Position numbers and translations under genes: made by a program. From positions 124,001 to 188,000 of the forward strand of contig NZ_JBOCEG010000005.1 in assembly GCF_050586465.1 (NCBI RefSeq): a stretch of 64,000 nucleotides of DNA, given 5' to 3'. How positions within the stretch are numbered: the stretch's first letter is position 1; every line of letters begins with the position of its first letter. Positions 1 to 8,239 of the stretch are shown here, one piece after another. The stretch comes from CAJXYS01 sp913063035. GTDB lineage: Bacteria > Pseudomonadota > Alphaproteobacteria > Rhodobacterales > Rhodobacteraceae. The notes beneath the pieces were generated by a model. The model saw only the letters and a list, made by a program, of their open reading frames with translations, was not told where the DNA came from and searched no databases.

Positions 1-66
1 GACGGCCTGGCGCTCTGGGTGCGGGGGTCGGACGGCCGGCTCTGCCTGACGGCGGAGGCGGGCTAG
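1..66 (+). CDS. C-terminal end of a truncated gene
   Basis: The first 66 bases read open in frame 1 and end in TAG, giving the last 21 residues of a protein that begins outside the window (starts DGLALWVRGS, ends TAEAG). The tail is too short to place in a family. It converges on the MnmC-like oxidoreductase gene, whose stop lies 11 bases further on. The frame has the same high third-position GC as its neighbours, so it is probably a real gene end. Confidence 0.55.
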   Translation, partial: DGLALWVRGSDGRLCLTAEAG

Positions 67-76
67 GGTCACGACC

Positions 77-1123
77 CTAAGGCCGGATCGACGCCTCGAC
101 CCGGAACTCCGCCGGGATGCGGTCGCGGCCCTCGAGCACGAGATCGGCCATGATCCGTGCCACCCCGGGCGCGATTCCGAAGCCGATCTTGAAGCCGCCA
201 TTGGCAATGAAGACCCCGTCGCGCAGCGGATGCGGGCCGAGCATCGGCGCGCGTGTCCGGGCGCGCGGGCGCACGCCGGCCCAGCGCGCGATCACCGGCG
301 CGTCTTCCAGCGCCTGGCAGGCGGCGACGGCCCGCGCATGAAGCGCGTCCAGCTGGTCGTCGGTCGTGTCGGGCGCCTCCCAGTCGCGTTCGCTGGTCGA
401 GCCGACCGCGACCGTTCCGTCGCCATGGGGCACGATATGCAGCCCGTCCACGAAAAGCTGCGGGCGCTCCGCCGCCGCGAAACCGAGGCTCAGCGCCTGG
501 CCTTTCACCCCCGCACCCACGGGCTGGCAGAGGTCGGTGGAGAGATCGGAAAGCCCCTCGTGGCCCGTCGCCAGCACGAGCGCCCCGGTCGCCCCCGGCG
601 CGGCGGACCCGCGATCGATCCGGCCCCCGCGGGCCTCGATGGCGGCGGCGAGCGCGCGGCACGCGGCGGCGGGGTTCATGCGCGCGGTCAGCGTGTCGTG
701 GATCAGGTAGCCGCTCGGGCTGGACGGCGCCCAGCCATCGGCGGGGGCCGCGATCACCTCCCATCGGGCGGCATCGCCCCAGGTGTCACGGGCGGCATCG
801 GCCCGCGCGCGGGCAAGGTCCAGGCCACGGGCGTCGGCGACGGGCTGCAGGCGGCCGGTTCGCGCGTAGCCGGGCGAGACGCCGCCGGCCGCCGCCACCT
901 CGGCCCAGAACGCCCCGGCGGCGACGAGGCTCTCGAACTGGAACTGTTTCTTGGGGTTCCAGCCGTCGGGCGTGTGCGGGGCAAGCGCGCCGACCACCCC
1001 GCCGGAAGATCCGGCGCCGACATGGCGTTTCTCCACCACGCGCACGGACGCGCCGCGGCGCAGGCATTCCCAGGCCACGGAAAGGCCGAAGATCCCCGCC
1101 CCCAGCACGGTCACCTCGGTCAT
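77..1123 (-). CDS. mnmC: FAD-dependent oxidoreductase, MnmC C-terminal-domain (DAO) type
   Basis: A 348-residue DAO-family flavoprotein. The N-terminus carries a Rossmann dinucleotide motif, GAGIFG at residues 8–13, followed by an acidic residue in the RVVEKRHVG segment. The C-terminal part (GFKIGFGIAPGVARIM) has the usual FAD-contacting glycine-rich stretch. In E. coli MnmC this domain removes the carboxymethyl group from cmnm5(s2)U34 of tRNA, and a fused methyltransferase then makes mnm5(s2)U. Here the methyltransferase is a separate divergent gene 58 bases away, which is the main reason to prefer this role over a generic amino-acid oxidase. I chose the ATG at 1123 because AAGGGA lies six bases upstream; an ATG two codons earlier is possible. 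The substrate assignment is inference from context. Confidence 0.7.
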   Translation of the reverse strand: MTEVTVLGAGIFGLSVAWECLRRGASVRVVEKRHVGAGSSGGVVGALAPHTPDGWNPKKQFQFESLVAAGAFWAEVAAAGGVSPGYARTGRLQPVADARGLDLARARADAARDTWGDAARWEVIAAPADGWAPSSPSGYLIHDTLTARMNPAAACRALAAAIEARGGRIDRGSAAPGATGALVLATGHEGLSDLSTDLCQPVGAGVKGQALSLGFAAAERPQLFVDGLHIVPHGDGTVAVGSTSERDWEAPDTTDDQLDALHARAVAACQALEDAPVIARWAGVRPRARTRAPMLGPHPLRDGVFIANGGFKIGFGIAPGVARIMADLVLEGRDRIPAEFRVEASIRP

Positions 1124-1181
1124 TGCCATTCCCTTCTGTTCCTCCCATGCTCCGCCGCGACAGGTTACCTCGGGACATCGC

Positions 1182-1868
1182 ATGGCAGAGGACACGCAGC
1201 AAGCGGCGCAGATCGCCTGGGGCCGGGGCGGCACGCCGGTCTCGACCCGGTTCGACGATCCGTATTTCTCGCTGGAGGACGGGCTGGCGGAAACCGCGCA
1301 TGTCTTCCTGGACGGCAACGCCCTGCCCGCGCGGTTCCGGCCGGGTTTTCACATCGCGGAACTCGGCTTCGGCACCGGGCTCAACATGCTGGCCGCGCTC
1401 CGACTCTGGCGCGAGAGCGGCCAGGAGGGCCGGCTGCGCTACACGAGCTTCGAGGCCTTTCCGATGGATGCGCCCGACATGCGGCGCGCCCTCGCGGCCT
1501 TTCCCGACCTGGCGCCGGTCGCGGCGCCCCTGCTCGCCGCCTGGGAGCAGGGCGAAACCTGGATCGTCACGCCGGATCTGCTGGCCGAGATCGTGATCGG
1601 CGATGCCCGCGCGACGCTGCCGCGCTGGACGGGCAAGGCGGACGCCTGGTTCCTGGACGGCTTTGCGCCGGCGAAAAATCCCGAGCTTTGGGAACCGGCC
1701 CTCATGGCGGAGGTCGGCCGGCACACGGCCGCCGGCGGCACGGTGGCCACATACACGGCGGCGGGCGAGGTGCGCCGCGCGCTCGAAGCCGCGGGTTTTG
1801 CCGTGACCCGCGTGCCGGGTTACGGCCGCAAGCGCCACATGACCACCGGCCGGATGGAGGCCTCGTGA
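1182..1868 (+). CDS. mnmD: tRNA mnm5(s2)U34 methyltransferase MnmD (DUF752)
   Basis: A 228-residue class I SAM-dependent methyltransferase. The SAM-binding loop is visible as ELGFGTGLN at residues 60–68, and the DUF752 signature WFLDGFAPAKNPELW lies near residue 150. The family performs the last step of mnm5(s2)U synthesis, methylating nm5(s2)U34 in the wobble position of tRNAs. In gammaproteobacteria this domain is fused to the FAD oxidoreductase; here it stands alone with that partner transcribed divergently. The start at 1182 gives the normal family N-terminus. The stop codon overlaps the GTG start of the DMT transporter (GTGA), so those two are probably translationally coupled. Confidence 0.85.
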   Translation: MAEDTQQAAQIAWGRGGTPVSTRFDDPYFSLEDGLAETAHVFLDGNALPARFRPGFHIAELGFGTGLNMLAALRLWRESGQEGRLRYTSFEAFPMDAPDMRRALAAFPDLAPVAAPLLAAWEQGETWIVTPDLLAEIVIGDARATLPRWTGKADAWFLDGFAPAKNPELWEPALMAEVGRHTAAGGTVATYTAAGEVRRALEAAGFAVTRVPGYGRKRHMTTGRMEAS

Positions 1869-2731
1869 GCCAGTCGAACACCCGTCTCGGCGTTCTGCTG
1901 ATGATCGCCACCACCTTCGTCTTCGCGGCGCAGGACGGCATCTCGCGGCATCTCGCGGGTGAATACAACGTCCTGATGATCGTGATGATCCGCTACTGGT
2001 TCTTCGCGGCCTTCGTCATCAGCCTGGCCGTGCGCAAGGCCGGCGGCATCGCGGCCGCCGCCGCGACGCGACAGCCGGCGCTGCAGATCTTTCGCGGCGT
2101 GCTGCTGGCCGGCGAGATCTGCGTCATGGTCGCCGCCTTCGTGGCGCTCGGCCTGGTGGAGAGCCACGCGATCTTCACCTCCTACCCGCTTCTGATCGCC
2201 GCCCTGTCCGGCCCGATCCTCGGCGAACGCGTCGGCTGGCGGCGCTGGACTGCCATCGCGGTCGGCTTCGTCGGGGTGCTGGTCATCCTGCAGCCGGGGA
2301 TCACCGTGTTTTCACCGGCAGCCCTGATCCCGTTGACCGCGGCGCTGATGTTCGCGCTTTACGGGCTGCTGACCCGCTATGCCGCGCGGCTCGACACGAC
2401 GGCCACGAGCTTCTTCTGGACCGGCACGACGGGGGCCGTCGCGATGACCACGGTCGGGCTGTGGTTCTGGGAACCGATGACCGCGCCCGACTGGGGCTGG
2501 ATGGGCCTGCTCTGCGTCACCGGGGCGACCGGGCACTGGCTGCTGATCCGGACCTACGAGGTTGCGGAGGCCAGCGCGGTGCAGCCCTTCGCCTATCTCC
2601 AGCTGGTCTTCGCCTCGACGATCGGCCTGACGGTCTTCGGCGAGCGGCTGGAGCCCAATGTCGCCATCGGGGCCGCCATCGTGGTCGGCGCGGGGCTGTT
2701 CACGCTCTGGCGCGAGCGGCAGGCGCGCTAG
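1865..2731 (+). CDS. EamA/DMT-family transporter
   Basis: A 288-residue integral membrane protein made of two EamA repeats with about ten hydrophobic segments, typical of the drug/metabolite transporter superfamily. The first repeat opens with LGVLLMIATTFVFAAQDGIS and the second ends with VAIGAAIVVGAGLFTLW. The substrate cannot be read from sequence; family members move metabolites or amino acids across the inner membrane. The start is a GTG overlapping the mnmD stop (GTGA), which suggests co-translation. The stop overlaps by four bases the stop region of the convergent transglycosylase gene. Confidence 0.85.
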   Translation: MSQSNTRLGVLLMIATTFVFAAQDGISRHLAGEYNVLMIVMIRYWFFAAFVISLAVRKAGGIAAAAATRQPALQIFRGVLLAGEICVMVAAFVALGLVESHAIFTSYPLLIAALSGPILGERVGWRRWTAIAVGFVGVLVILQPGITVFSPAALIPLTAALMFALYGLLTRYAARLDTTATSFFWTGTTGAVAMTTVGLWFWEPMTAPDWGWMGLLCVTGATGHWLLIRTYEVAEASAVQPFAYLQLVFASTIGLTVFGERLEPNVAIGAAIVVGAGLFTLWRERQAR

Positions 2732-4683
2732 TTCCGGCCCTCCAGCTCTGCCGAGAGCGAATGCGGCGGCGGCGCGCCGCGCAGCCGGGCGCGGTAGACG
2801 AGCAGGGATTCCATCACGCGCATGACGTAGTTCCGGGTTTCCCGGAAGGGAATGTGCTCGATCCAGTCGACCGGGTCGGTCCCCGCGCTGCGCGGGTCGC
2901 CGAAGCGTTCGATCCAGTCGTAGACCCGGCTCGGCCCGGCATTGTAGGCCGCCGAGACGAGCACCATGGACCCGTCGAAGGTTTCCACCAGCTCGGCCAG
3001 GTAGGCCGCGCCGAGGGTCGCGTTGTATTTCCAGTCCAGCGTCAGGCGCTCCGGCGCGTAGTCCAGACCCGTCTTGCCGGCCATCGCCTCGGCGGTGGCG
3101 GGCATAAGCTGCATCAGGCCGCGCGCGCCGACCGGGCTGATCACCAGCGGGTCGAACTCGCTTTCCCGCCGCGCGATGGCCAGCGCCACCTCGACGGCGA
3201 CGGGCACCTCCATCTGCGCCAGGGCGGTCAGGGGATAGTAGCTCTTGGGGATCGTCACGCCCTGCCGCGCCGCCTGTTTCGAGATCATCAGCGCGATATG
3301 CGGCCGCCCGATGTCCAGCGCCAATTCGCCCAGCTGCGCCAGTTCCTGCGGATCGAGCGATTCGGCCAGGTGCACGAAGAACCGTTCCGACAGGTTCCGG
3401 TCACCCGCCTCGTGCAGGAGCAGCGCGGCCGCGAGGACCGAGCTGGTCGCGAAATCGGCCGCGCGCCAGTCGGGCACCGCGCCGGTGCCCGCGAGCGCCG
3501 GATCGGGGGGCAGCCCGGCGGCCTCCGCGGCCAGCTGGCCGTAAAAGCTGGTCTGATGTTCCGCCCCGGCCGCATAGGCCGCCGCCGCCGCGGCCTCCTG
3601 GCCCAGCGCTGCGTGCGCCCGGCCGAGCCAGTAGCCCGCGCGGCCCCGGCTGATCGGCGTCTCGACATAGGCATCGAAGCGCTGGAAATGCTCGAGCGCG
3701 GTTTCGGGGTCGTCGCGCTGTGTCAGCGCGATATAGCCGGCCAGCCATTCCAGGTCGGCGTAGTCGGACCCCTCGACCAGGTGATGGCGCGCGGCAAGCT
3801 CGTAGGCGAGCGCCGCCTCGCCCGCGCGCATCGCCGCGCGGGCGAAGGATCGGCGGCGGTTCGACCAGGCCCCGGGGCGGCCCAGCGCAGCGGCCGACTC
3901 GCTGCGTGCGCGCAGCAGCGCGCGGGCGTCGTCGTCGCGTCCCTTCCGCAGCCGCCAGAGGAACCGCTCATAGGCGAGCCCCGGATCGGCGGCCAGCGGT
4001 TCGGGCACCGCCGCGATCCGCGCATCGACCCCGGGCGCCAGCGCCCGCAGCGCGATCCGGGCCTCGGCCAGCTTGCGCCAGTTCGCGCCGACATGCGGGA
4101 ACATCCGCCGCGCGGCGTCTTCGGCACCCTGCCAGAGCAGCATGTCCAGCCGCGCCTCGTGGTGGGGCGCGAGGATGTCGGGGAACGCCGCCAAAAGCAG
4201 CTTCTCGTCGCCCTCGTTCAACTCGAGTTCGCGCCAGGCCCGTACGACCTCGGCGCCGGCATCGCCCACACGGCCCAGCGCCGAATAGGCGCCCGCCAGC
4301 CGCACGATCCCGGCGCCGGTATCCGGGGGGCTGTCCCGGAAATAGGCGACCACGTCCCCCGGATCGGCATCGGCCGGGATCTGGGGTTCGCCCTTGCGGC
4401 GCAGATAGGGCAGGCCCGGCCAGTCGCCGTTGCGGGCCAGGAAAGCGCGGTAATCGACCCAGAAACCGGCCCCGGCCCGAAGCTTGATCCATTCGACGAT
4501 GTCGCCCGCGGCCGGCGAGTCGATCCCGGCGACGGCATCCGCCGCCCGCGCCCAGTCACCCGAGCGGCTCGCCGACAGGGCCTCGGACAACGCCTCGCCG
4601 CGTTCCGTCACCGCGGCCGCGGGCGCGGGTCCGGGCAGGACCAGCGCCAGAGCGGCCAGGAGCGGGGCGAGAAAAAGACGCAT
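2728..4683 (-). CDS. slt: soluble lytic murein transglycosylase (Slt70-like)
   Basis: A 651-residue periplasmic protein with a signal peptide (MRLFLAPLLAALALV then an Ala/Pro-rich cleavage region), a long alpha-helical superhelix and a C-terminal lysozyme-like SLT domain. The catalytic motif ARRESEFD puts the glutamate near residue 507, followed by GARGLMQLMPATA and SAAYNAGPSRV, both typical of family 1A. Such enzymes cleave the MurNAc-GlcNAc bond and form 1,6-anhydro ends during wall turnover. I prefer the ATG at 4683 because GAGG lies six bases before it; an upstream ATG (4707) lacks a ribosome site. It is divergent from dapA and convergent with the DMT transporter. Confidence 0.9.
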   Translation of the reverse strand: MRLFLAPLLAALALVLPGPAPAAAVTERGEALSEALSASRSGDWARAADAVAGIDSPAAGDIVEWIKLRAGAGFWVDYRAFLARNGDWPGLPYLRRKGEPQIPADADPGDVVAYFRDSPPDTGAGIVRLAGAYSALGRVGDAGAEVVRAWRELELNEGDEKLLLAAFPDILAPHHEARLDMLLWQGAEDAARRMFPHVGANWRKLAEARIALRALAPGVDARIAAVPEPLAADPGLAYERFLWRLRKGRDDDARALLRARSESAAALGRPGAWSNRRRSFARAAMRAGEAALAYELAARHHLVEGSDYADLEWLAGYIALTQRDDPETALEHFQRFDAYVETPISRGRAGYWLGRAHAALGQEAAAAAAYAAGAEHQTSFYGQLAAEAAGLPPDPALAGTGAVPDWRAADFATSSVLAAALLLHEAGDRNLSERFFVHLAESLDPQELAQLGELALDIGRPHIALMISKQAARQGVTIPKSYYPLTALAQMEVPVAVEVALAIARRESEFDPLVISPVGARGLMQLMPATAEAMAGKTGLDYAPERLTLDWKYNATLGAAYLAELVETFDGSMVLVSAAYNAGPSRVYDWIERFGDPRSAGTDPVDWIEHIPFRETRNYVMRVMESLLVYRARLRGAPPPHSLSAELEGRN

Positions 4684-4714
4684 GACGAGCCTCGGGACAC
4701 GCGGCATGGGATGG

Positions 4715-4742
4715 ACTGTAGTGGCGGGGCGGTCTATTGCAA
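4715..4742 (-). promoter_or_regulatory. candidate sigma70 promoter for slt
   Basis: On the minus strand TTGCAA (4742–4737) and TACAGT (4720–4715) are separated by 16 bases, about 30 bases before the preferred slt start. They resemble -35 and -10 hexamers. This is a pattern match only. Confidence 0.35.
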
Positions 4743-4750
4743 CGGCCAAC

Positions 4751-4777
4751 TTGGCAAAGCCTGCGCCGGTCTATAGG
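4751..4777 (+). promoter_or_regulatory. candidate sigma70 promoter for dapA
   Basis: TTGGCA (4751–4756) and TATAGG (4772–4777), 15 bases apart, lie 55 bases before the dapA start and back to back with the slt candidate. The -10 is convincing; the spacer is short. Confidence 0.4.
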
Positions 4778-4831
4778 GTCCGGGCGGTTTTGCGCCGACG
4801 ACGCCGGGCTGCGACAGAGAAGGAGCGTGTC

Positions 4832-5707
4832 ATGTTCAAAGGGTCGATTCCCGCACTCGTGACGCCGTTCAGGAACGGCGAAGTGGATCTCGACGCGCTC
4901 AGGGCGCTGGTGGAATGGCATGTCGAGGAAGGCAGCCACGGGCTGGTCCCGGTCGGCACCACCGGCGAGAGCCCGACGCTCAGCCACGAGGAACACGAAC
5001 TGGTGATCGAAGAGGTCGTGAAGGCGGCCGACGGGCGCATCCCGGTCATCGCCGGGGCCGGGTCCAACAACACGGACGAGGCGATTCGCTTCATGCGCCA
5101 CGCCGAGGCGGTCGGCGCGGACGCGGCGCTGGTCGTGACGCCCTATTACAACAAGCCGACCCAGCGCGGCATGATCGAGCATTTCCGCGTTCTGCACGAT
5201 TGCTGCACGCTGCCGATCATCATCTACAACATCCCCGGGCGTTCCGTCGTCGACATGGCGCCCGACACGATGGGCGAGCTGGCGAAGCTGCCGCGGATCA
5301 TCGGCGTCAAGGACGCCACGGGCGACGTCGTCCGCGTCTCGCGCCAGCGCGAGACCTGCGGCGCCGATTTCATACAGCTGTCCGGCGAGGACGCCTCGGC
5401 GCTGGGCTTCAACGCGCATGGCGGGGTCGGCTGCATCTCGGTCACGGCGAACGTGGCGCCGCGTCTCTGCGCCGAGTTCCAGGAAGCGACGCTTGCCGGC
5501 GACTATGCCAAGGCGCTGACCTTCCAGGACCGGCTGATGCCGCTGCACACGGCCATCTTCCTCGAACCCGGCCTGGCCGGCGCGAAATACGGGCTTTCGG
5601 TTCTCGGCAAGTCCGGCGACGAGGTTCGCTTGCCGCTGACGACCCTGCTGCCCGAAACCCGCCAGCGGATCGACGACGCGATGCGTCACGCCGGCCTCAT
5701 CAACTGA
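4832..5707 (+). CDS. dapA: 4-hydroxy-tetrahydrodipicolinate synthase
   Basis: A 291-residue TIM-barrel aldolase of the DHDPS family. It condenses pyruvate with aspartate semialdehyde at the branch to lysine and meso-diaminopimelate. The GTTGES pyruvate-binding motif is at residues 42–47, the catalytic tyrosine at 132 (IYNIPGR) and the Schiff-base lysine at 160 (GVKDATGD), matching the E. coli positions within one residue. AGAAGGAG lies before the ATG. It is followed after seven bases by the TrmO-like gene and then smpB, a likely transcription unit. Confidence 0.95.
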   Translation: MFKGSIPALVTPFRNGEVDLDALRALVEWHVEEGSHGLVPVGTTGESPTLSHEEHELVIEEVVKAADGRIPVIAGAGSNNTDEAIRFMRHAEAVGADAALVVTPYYNKPTQRGMIEHFRVLHDCCTLPIIIYNIPGRSVVDMAPDTMGELAKLPRIIGVKDATGDVVRVSRQRETCGADFIQLSGEDASALGFNAHGGVGCISVTANVAPRLCAEFQEATLAGDYAKALTFQDRLMPLHTAIFLEPGLAGAKYGLSVLGKSGDEVRLPLTTLLPETRQRIDDAMRHAGLIN

Positions 5708-5714
5708 GCGCCGG

Positions 5715-6209
5715 ATGCACGACCGCGGCAAGCCTCCCCGCCCCGGCGAGATCGTCCTGGACCGCGTGCCGGGCACGGGCGACGGGCCGCGGATCGCGTT
5801 CATCGGCCGTATCCGCACCCCCTGGGGGCCGGGGGACGCGCCGCGGAACCTGCGCCAGGCCCGCGAGCGCGGGAAACCGGCACGCATCCTGCTCGAGCCG
5901 GACTACGCGCCCGGCCTGCTGGGGCTGGAGGTCGGCCAGGCGATCGTCGTGTTCTACTGGATGGACCGGGCACGGCGCGACCTGATCCGCCAGAACCCCC
6001 GCCACACCGACGGCGTCCGCGGCACGTTCGCGCTGCGCTCGCCGGTCAGGCCGAACCCGGTATCGCTGGCGACGGTGCGGATCACCGGGCTCGATGCCGC
6101 GGCCGGCGAGATCGAGATCGATGCGATCGACTGTTTCGACGACACGCCGCTGGTCGATATCAAGCCGTGGATGTCCACGATCGACGTGCCGCCCGGCGCC
6201 GATCTCTGA
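5715..6209 (+). CDS. TrmO/TsaA-like tRNA methyltransferase-domain protein
   Basis: A 164-residue protein of the TsaA-like beta-barrel family. The core covers IAFIGRIRTPW (about residue 30), the RQNPRHTDGVRGTFALRSPVRPNPVSL segment and the C-terminal DDTPLVDIKPW motif, all typical of TrmO-type enzymes. E. coli TrmO N6-methylates t6A37 in tRNA-Thr using SAM. This version is shorter than E. coli TrmO and lacks its C-terminal extension, so the exact substrate is not certain. It sits seven bases after dapA and 45 before smpB. Confidence 0.7.
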   Translation: MHDRGKPPRPGEIVLDRVPGTGDGPRIAFIGRIRTPWGPGDAPRNLRQARERGKPARILLEPDYAPGLLGLEVGQAIVVFYWMDRARRDLIRQNPRHTDGVRGTFALRSPVRPNPVSLATVRITGLDAAAGEIEIDAIDCFDDTPLVDIKPWMSTIDVPPGADL

Positions 6210-6254
6210 TCGCGCCTTTTCCCGGGCCGCGGGATGGCCTATATCCCCTCGGCC

Positions 6255-6731
6255 ATGGCCAAAGCGAAATCAGACCCGAACTACAAGGTGATCGCCGAGA
6301 ACCGGCGTGCAAGGCACGACTACGCGATCGAGGAAGATCTCGAATGCGGGATCATGCTCGAGGGCTCGGAGGTGAAGTCGCTCCGGCAGGGGCAGGCCAA
6401 TATCGCCGAGAGCTATGCCAGCGTCGAGGATGGCGAGTTGTGGCTGATCAACAGCTACATCGCCCCCTACGAGCAGGCCAAGACCTTCGGCCACGAGGAA
6501 CGGCGCAAGCGCAAGCTGCTGGTCAACAAGCGCGAACTGGCGCGGCTCTGGAACGCGAGCCAGCGCCAGGGCATGACGCTGGTGCCGCTGGTCCTCTATT
6601 TCAATCACCGCGGCATCGCGAAGCTGAAAATCGCCATCGCCAAGGGCAAGAAGACCGTCGACAAGCGCGAAACCCAGAAGAAACGTGACTGGCAGCGCCA
6701 GAAACAGCGGCTTTTGCGCAACCAAGGCTGA
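6255..6731 (+). CDS. smpB: SsrA-binding protein SmpB
   Basis: A 158-residue SmpB. It binds the tRNA-like domain of tmRNA and brings it to stalled ribosomes for trans-translation. The N-terminal OB-fold (NYKVIAENRRARHDYAIEEDLECGIML then EGSEVKSLRQGQANI) and the basic C-terminal tail (KRDWQRQKQRLLRNQG) are full length. An in-frame ATG seven codons upstream exists, but MAKAKSDPNYKV is the usual family start. A TATATC sequence just before the ATG could be a -10 element giving a very short leader. The tmRNA gene is not in the window; a second rescue gene, arfB, is 4.3 kb away. Confidence 0.95.
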   Translation: MAKAKSDPNYKVIAENRRARHDYAIEEDLECGIMLEGSEVKSLRQGQANIAESYASVEDGELWLINSYIAPYEQAKTFGHEERRKRKLLVNKRELARLWNASQRQGMTLVPLVLYFNHRGIAKLKIAIAKGKKTVDKRETQKKRDWQRQKQRLLRNQG

Positions 6732-6830
6732 AATTCTCGGCCGGCATAACACGTTTCGGTTGCCGCTCTGCGCCTGGTCCGTAGCCTGTGCCGGGTGAGT
6801 TGATTTGTGTGTCAGTGTCGCAGGTTGCGT

Positions 6831-7094
6831 ATGATCGAGACGATTGCATTCCACATCGCCGCGGGGAGCCTCGGGGGCAACCTCGCCGGCGGTCTGCTGA
6901 AACAGCTCAATCTCGGACTGGGCGGAAACACGCTCTGCGGACTGGCCGGCGGCGCACTGGCGGCCGGCGCCGGGGCGGTGGCCGGCACGCTGGCGACGAG
7001 CGGCGGCCTGCCGGCGCTGGTCATCGGCGGGTGCGGCGGGGCGACCCTCATGGCGCTGGCAGGACTGCTGCGCGAGATTCGCGGGTCCGGCTGA
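6831..7094 (+). CDS. small glycine-rich membrane protein, unknown function
   Basis: An 87-residue hydrophobic protein rich in Gly and Ala. It has repeated small-xxx-small spacing (AAGSLGGNLAGGLL, LGLGGNTLCGLAGGALAAGAGAVAGTLA, ALVIGGCGGATLMALAGLL), a glycine-zipper pattern seen in small membrane-inserting proteins. Three hydrophobic segments are likely. AGG lies seven bases before the ATG. I do not recognise a characterised family; the GGN...GN spacing resembles small alphaproteobacterial hypothetical proteins. It follows smpB by 99 bases and its stop overlaps a second possible membrane ORF. Confidence 0.6.
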   Translation: MIETIAFHIAAGSLGGNLAGGLLKQLNLGLGGNTLCGLAGGALAAGAGAVAGTLATSGGLPALVIGGCGGATLMALAGLLREIRGSG

Positions 7095-7309
7095 CCCGCT
7101 TCGCGACCAATGCCAACCTGCTGTCGGGATGCCTGGTGTGCTGCGTGATCGTGCTGATCTATCTCAGTGACCACGTGGCGCGCGACACGTCGTTGATCAA
7201 CGCGGGGCTGTTCGTCGGGACCGTGTTGCTGCTGGTCTTCGGCTTTCCCTGCATCATGCTCGAGATCGGTGTCGCGGCACGGCGGACCGCAACCGACCCC
7301 TGCGACTGA
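7091..7309 (+). CDS. possible small two-helix membrane protein, start unclear
   Basis: An open frame of up to 72 codons overlaps the stop of the glycine-rich gene and encodes two good hydrophobic segments (LLSGCLVCCVIVLIYLS and LFVGTVLLLVFGFPCIML). No ATG precedes them. The start could be the overlapping CTG at 7091 or a GTG at 7136 or 7145, so this may be a translationally coupled gene, a decayed gene or chance. Base composition is like that of its neighbours. Confidence 0.3.
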   Translation: MTRFATNANLLSGCLVCCVIVLIYLSDHVARDTSLINAGLFVGTVLLLVFGFPCIMLEIGVAARRTATDPCD

Positions 7310-7387
7310 GGTGGGCGCAGCCCTGCGCGCTTGCCTCCGCGGGGTCAAGCGCGTAACTCCGTGTGTCAGAACGCAGAGGAGCCCGCG

Positions 7388-8239
7388 ATGCCTCAAGACG
7401 ACCCGAAAACGCTCGTATCCACCGACTGGCTGGCGCAGCATCTGAACGACCCGGACCTGCGGGTGCTGGACGCCTCGTGGTACATGCCCGATGCAGAGCG
7501 TGACCCGAAAGCCGAATATGCCGCCGCCCATATCCCCGGGGCCCGGTTCTTCGATATCGACGAGATCGCGGACACGCGCTCGGAGCTGCCGCACACGGCG
7601 CCCCCGCCCGAGAAGTTCATGAGCCGCATGCGCGCCATGGGCGTGGGCGACGGCCACCAGGTCGTGGTCTATGACGGCGCGGGGCTCTTCTCGGCGGCGC
7701 GCGTCTGGTGGCTGTTCAAGCTGATGGGCCATGACGACGTGGCCGTGCTCGACGGCGGCTTGCCGAAATGGCAGGCCGAGGGCCGCCCGATCGAGGACAT
7801 GGCCCCGATCCTGCGCGAACGTCACATGACCGCCCGGCGCCAGGCGCATCTGATCAAGGACGTCACCCAGGTGGCGGAGGCCTCGAAGCTGGGCGCGTCA
7901 CAGATCCTCGACGCGCGCTCGCCCGGCCGCTTTGCCGGGACCGAGCCCGAGCCGCGCGCGGGCCTGCGCGGCGGGCGCATCCCCGGCTCGCGGAACCTCC
8001 ATTACCGCGCCCTGCTGAACGAGGACGGCACGATGAAGGATCCCGAGGCGCTGAAATCCGTCTTCGCCGCGGCTGGCGCCGATCTCGGCAAGCCGGTCAT
8101 CACCACCTGCGGGTCGGGCGTCACGGCCGCGATCATCAACCTCGCGCTCGAGCGGGTCGGTCATCGCGCCCATGCGCTCTATGACGGGTCCTGGGCCGAA
8201 TGGGGCATGTTCGACGAGCTGAAAGTGGAGACCGGATGA
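7388..8239 (+). CDS. sseA: 3-mercaptopyruvate sulfurtransferase
   Basis: A 283-residue tandem-rhodanese protein with an inactive N-terminal domain (about residues 10–140) and a catalytic C-terminal domain. The active-site loop is CGSGVTA with the cysteine at 241. That CGSG loop is typical of mercaptopyruvate sulfurtransferases, whereas thiosulfate rhodaneses have CRKGVT. It moves sulfur from 3-mercaptopyruvate to thiol acceptors in the cytosol. GCAGAGGAG precedes the ATG. The stop overlaps the ATG of the acetyltransferase gene (ATGA). Confidence 0.9.
   Translation: MPQDDPKTLVSTDWLAQHLNDPDLRVLDASWYMPDAERDPKAEYAAAHIPGARFFDIDEIADTRSELPHTAPPPEKFMSRMRAMGVGDGHQVVVYDGAGLFSAARVWWLFKLMGHDDVAVLDGGLPKWQAEGRPIEDMAPILRERHMTARRQAHLIKDVTQVAEASKLGASQILDARSPGRFAGTEPEPRAGLRGGRIPGSRNLHYRALLNEDGTMKDPEALKSVFAAAGADLGKPVITTCGSGVTAAIINLALERVGHRAHALYDGSWAEWGMFDELKVETG

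Noticed and set aside
2461..4776. A 771-codon open frame on the plus strand
   Set aside because: It is antisense to the transglycosylase gene, has no family features and an Arg/Gly/Pro-rich composition typical of shadow frames in GC-rich DNA.
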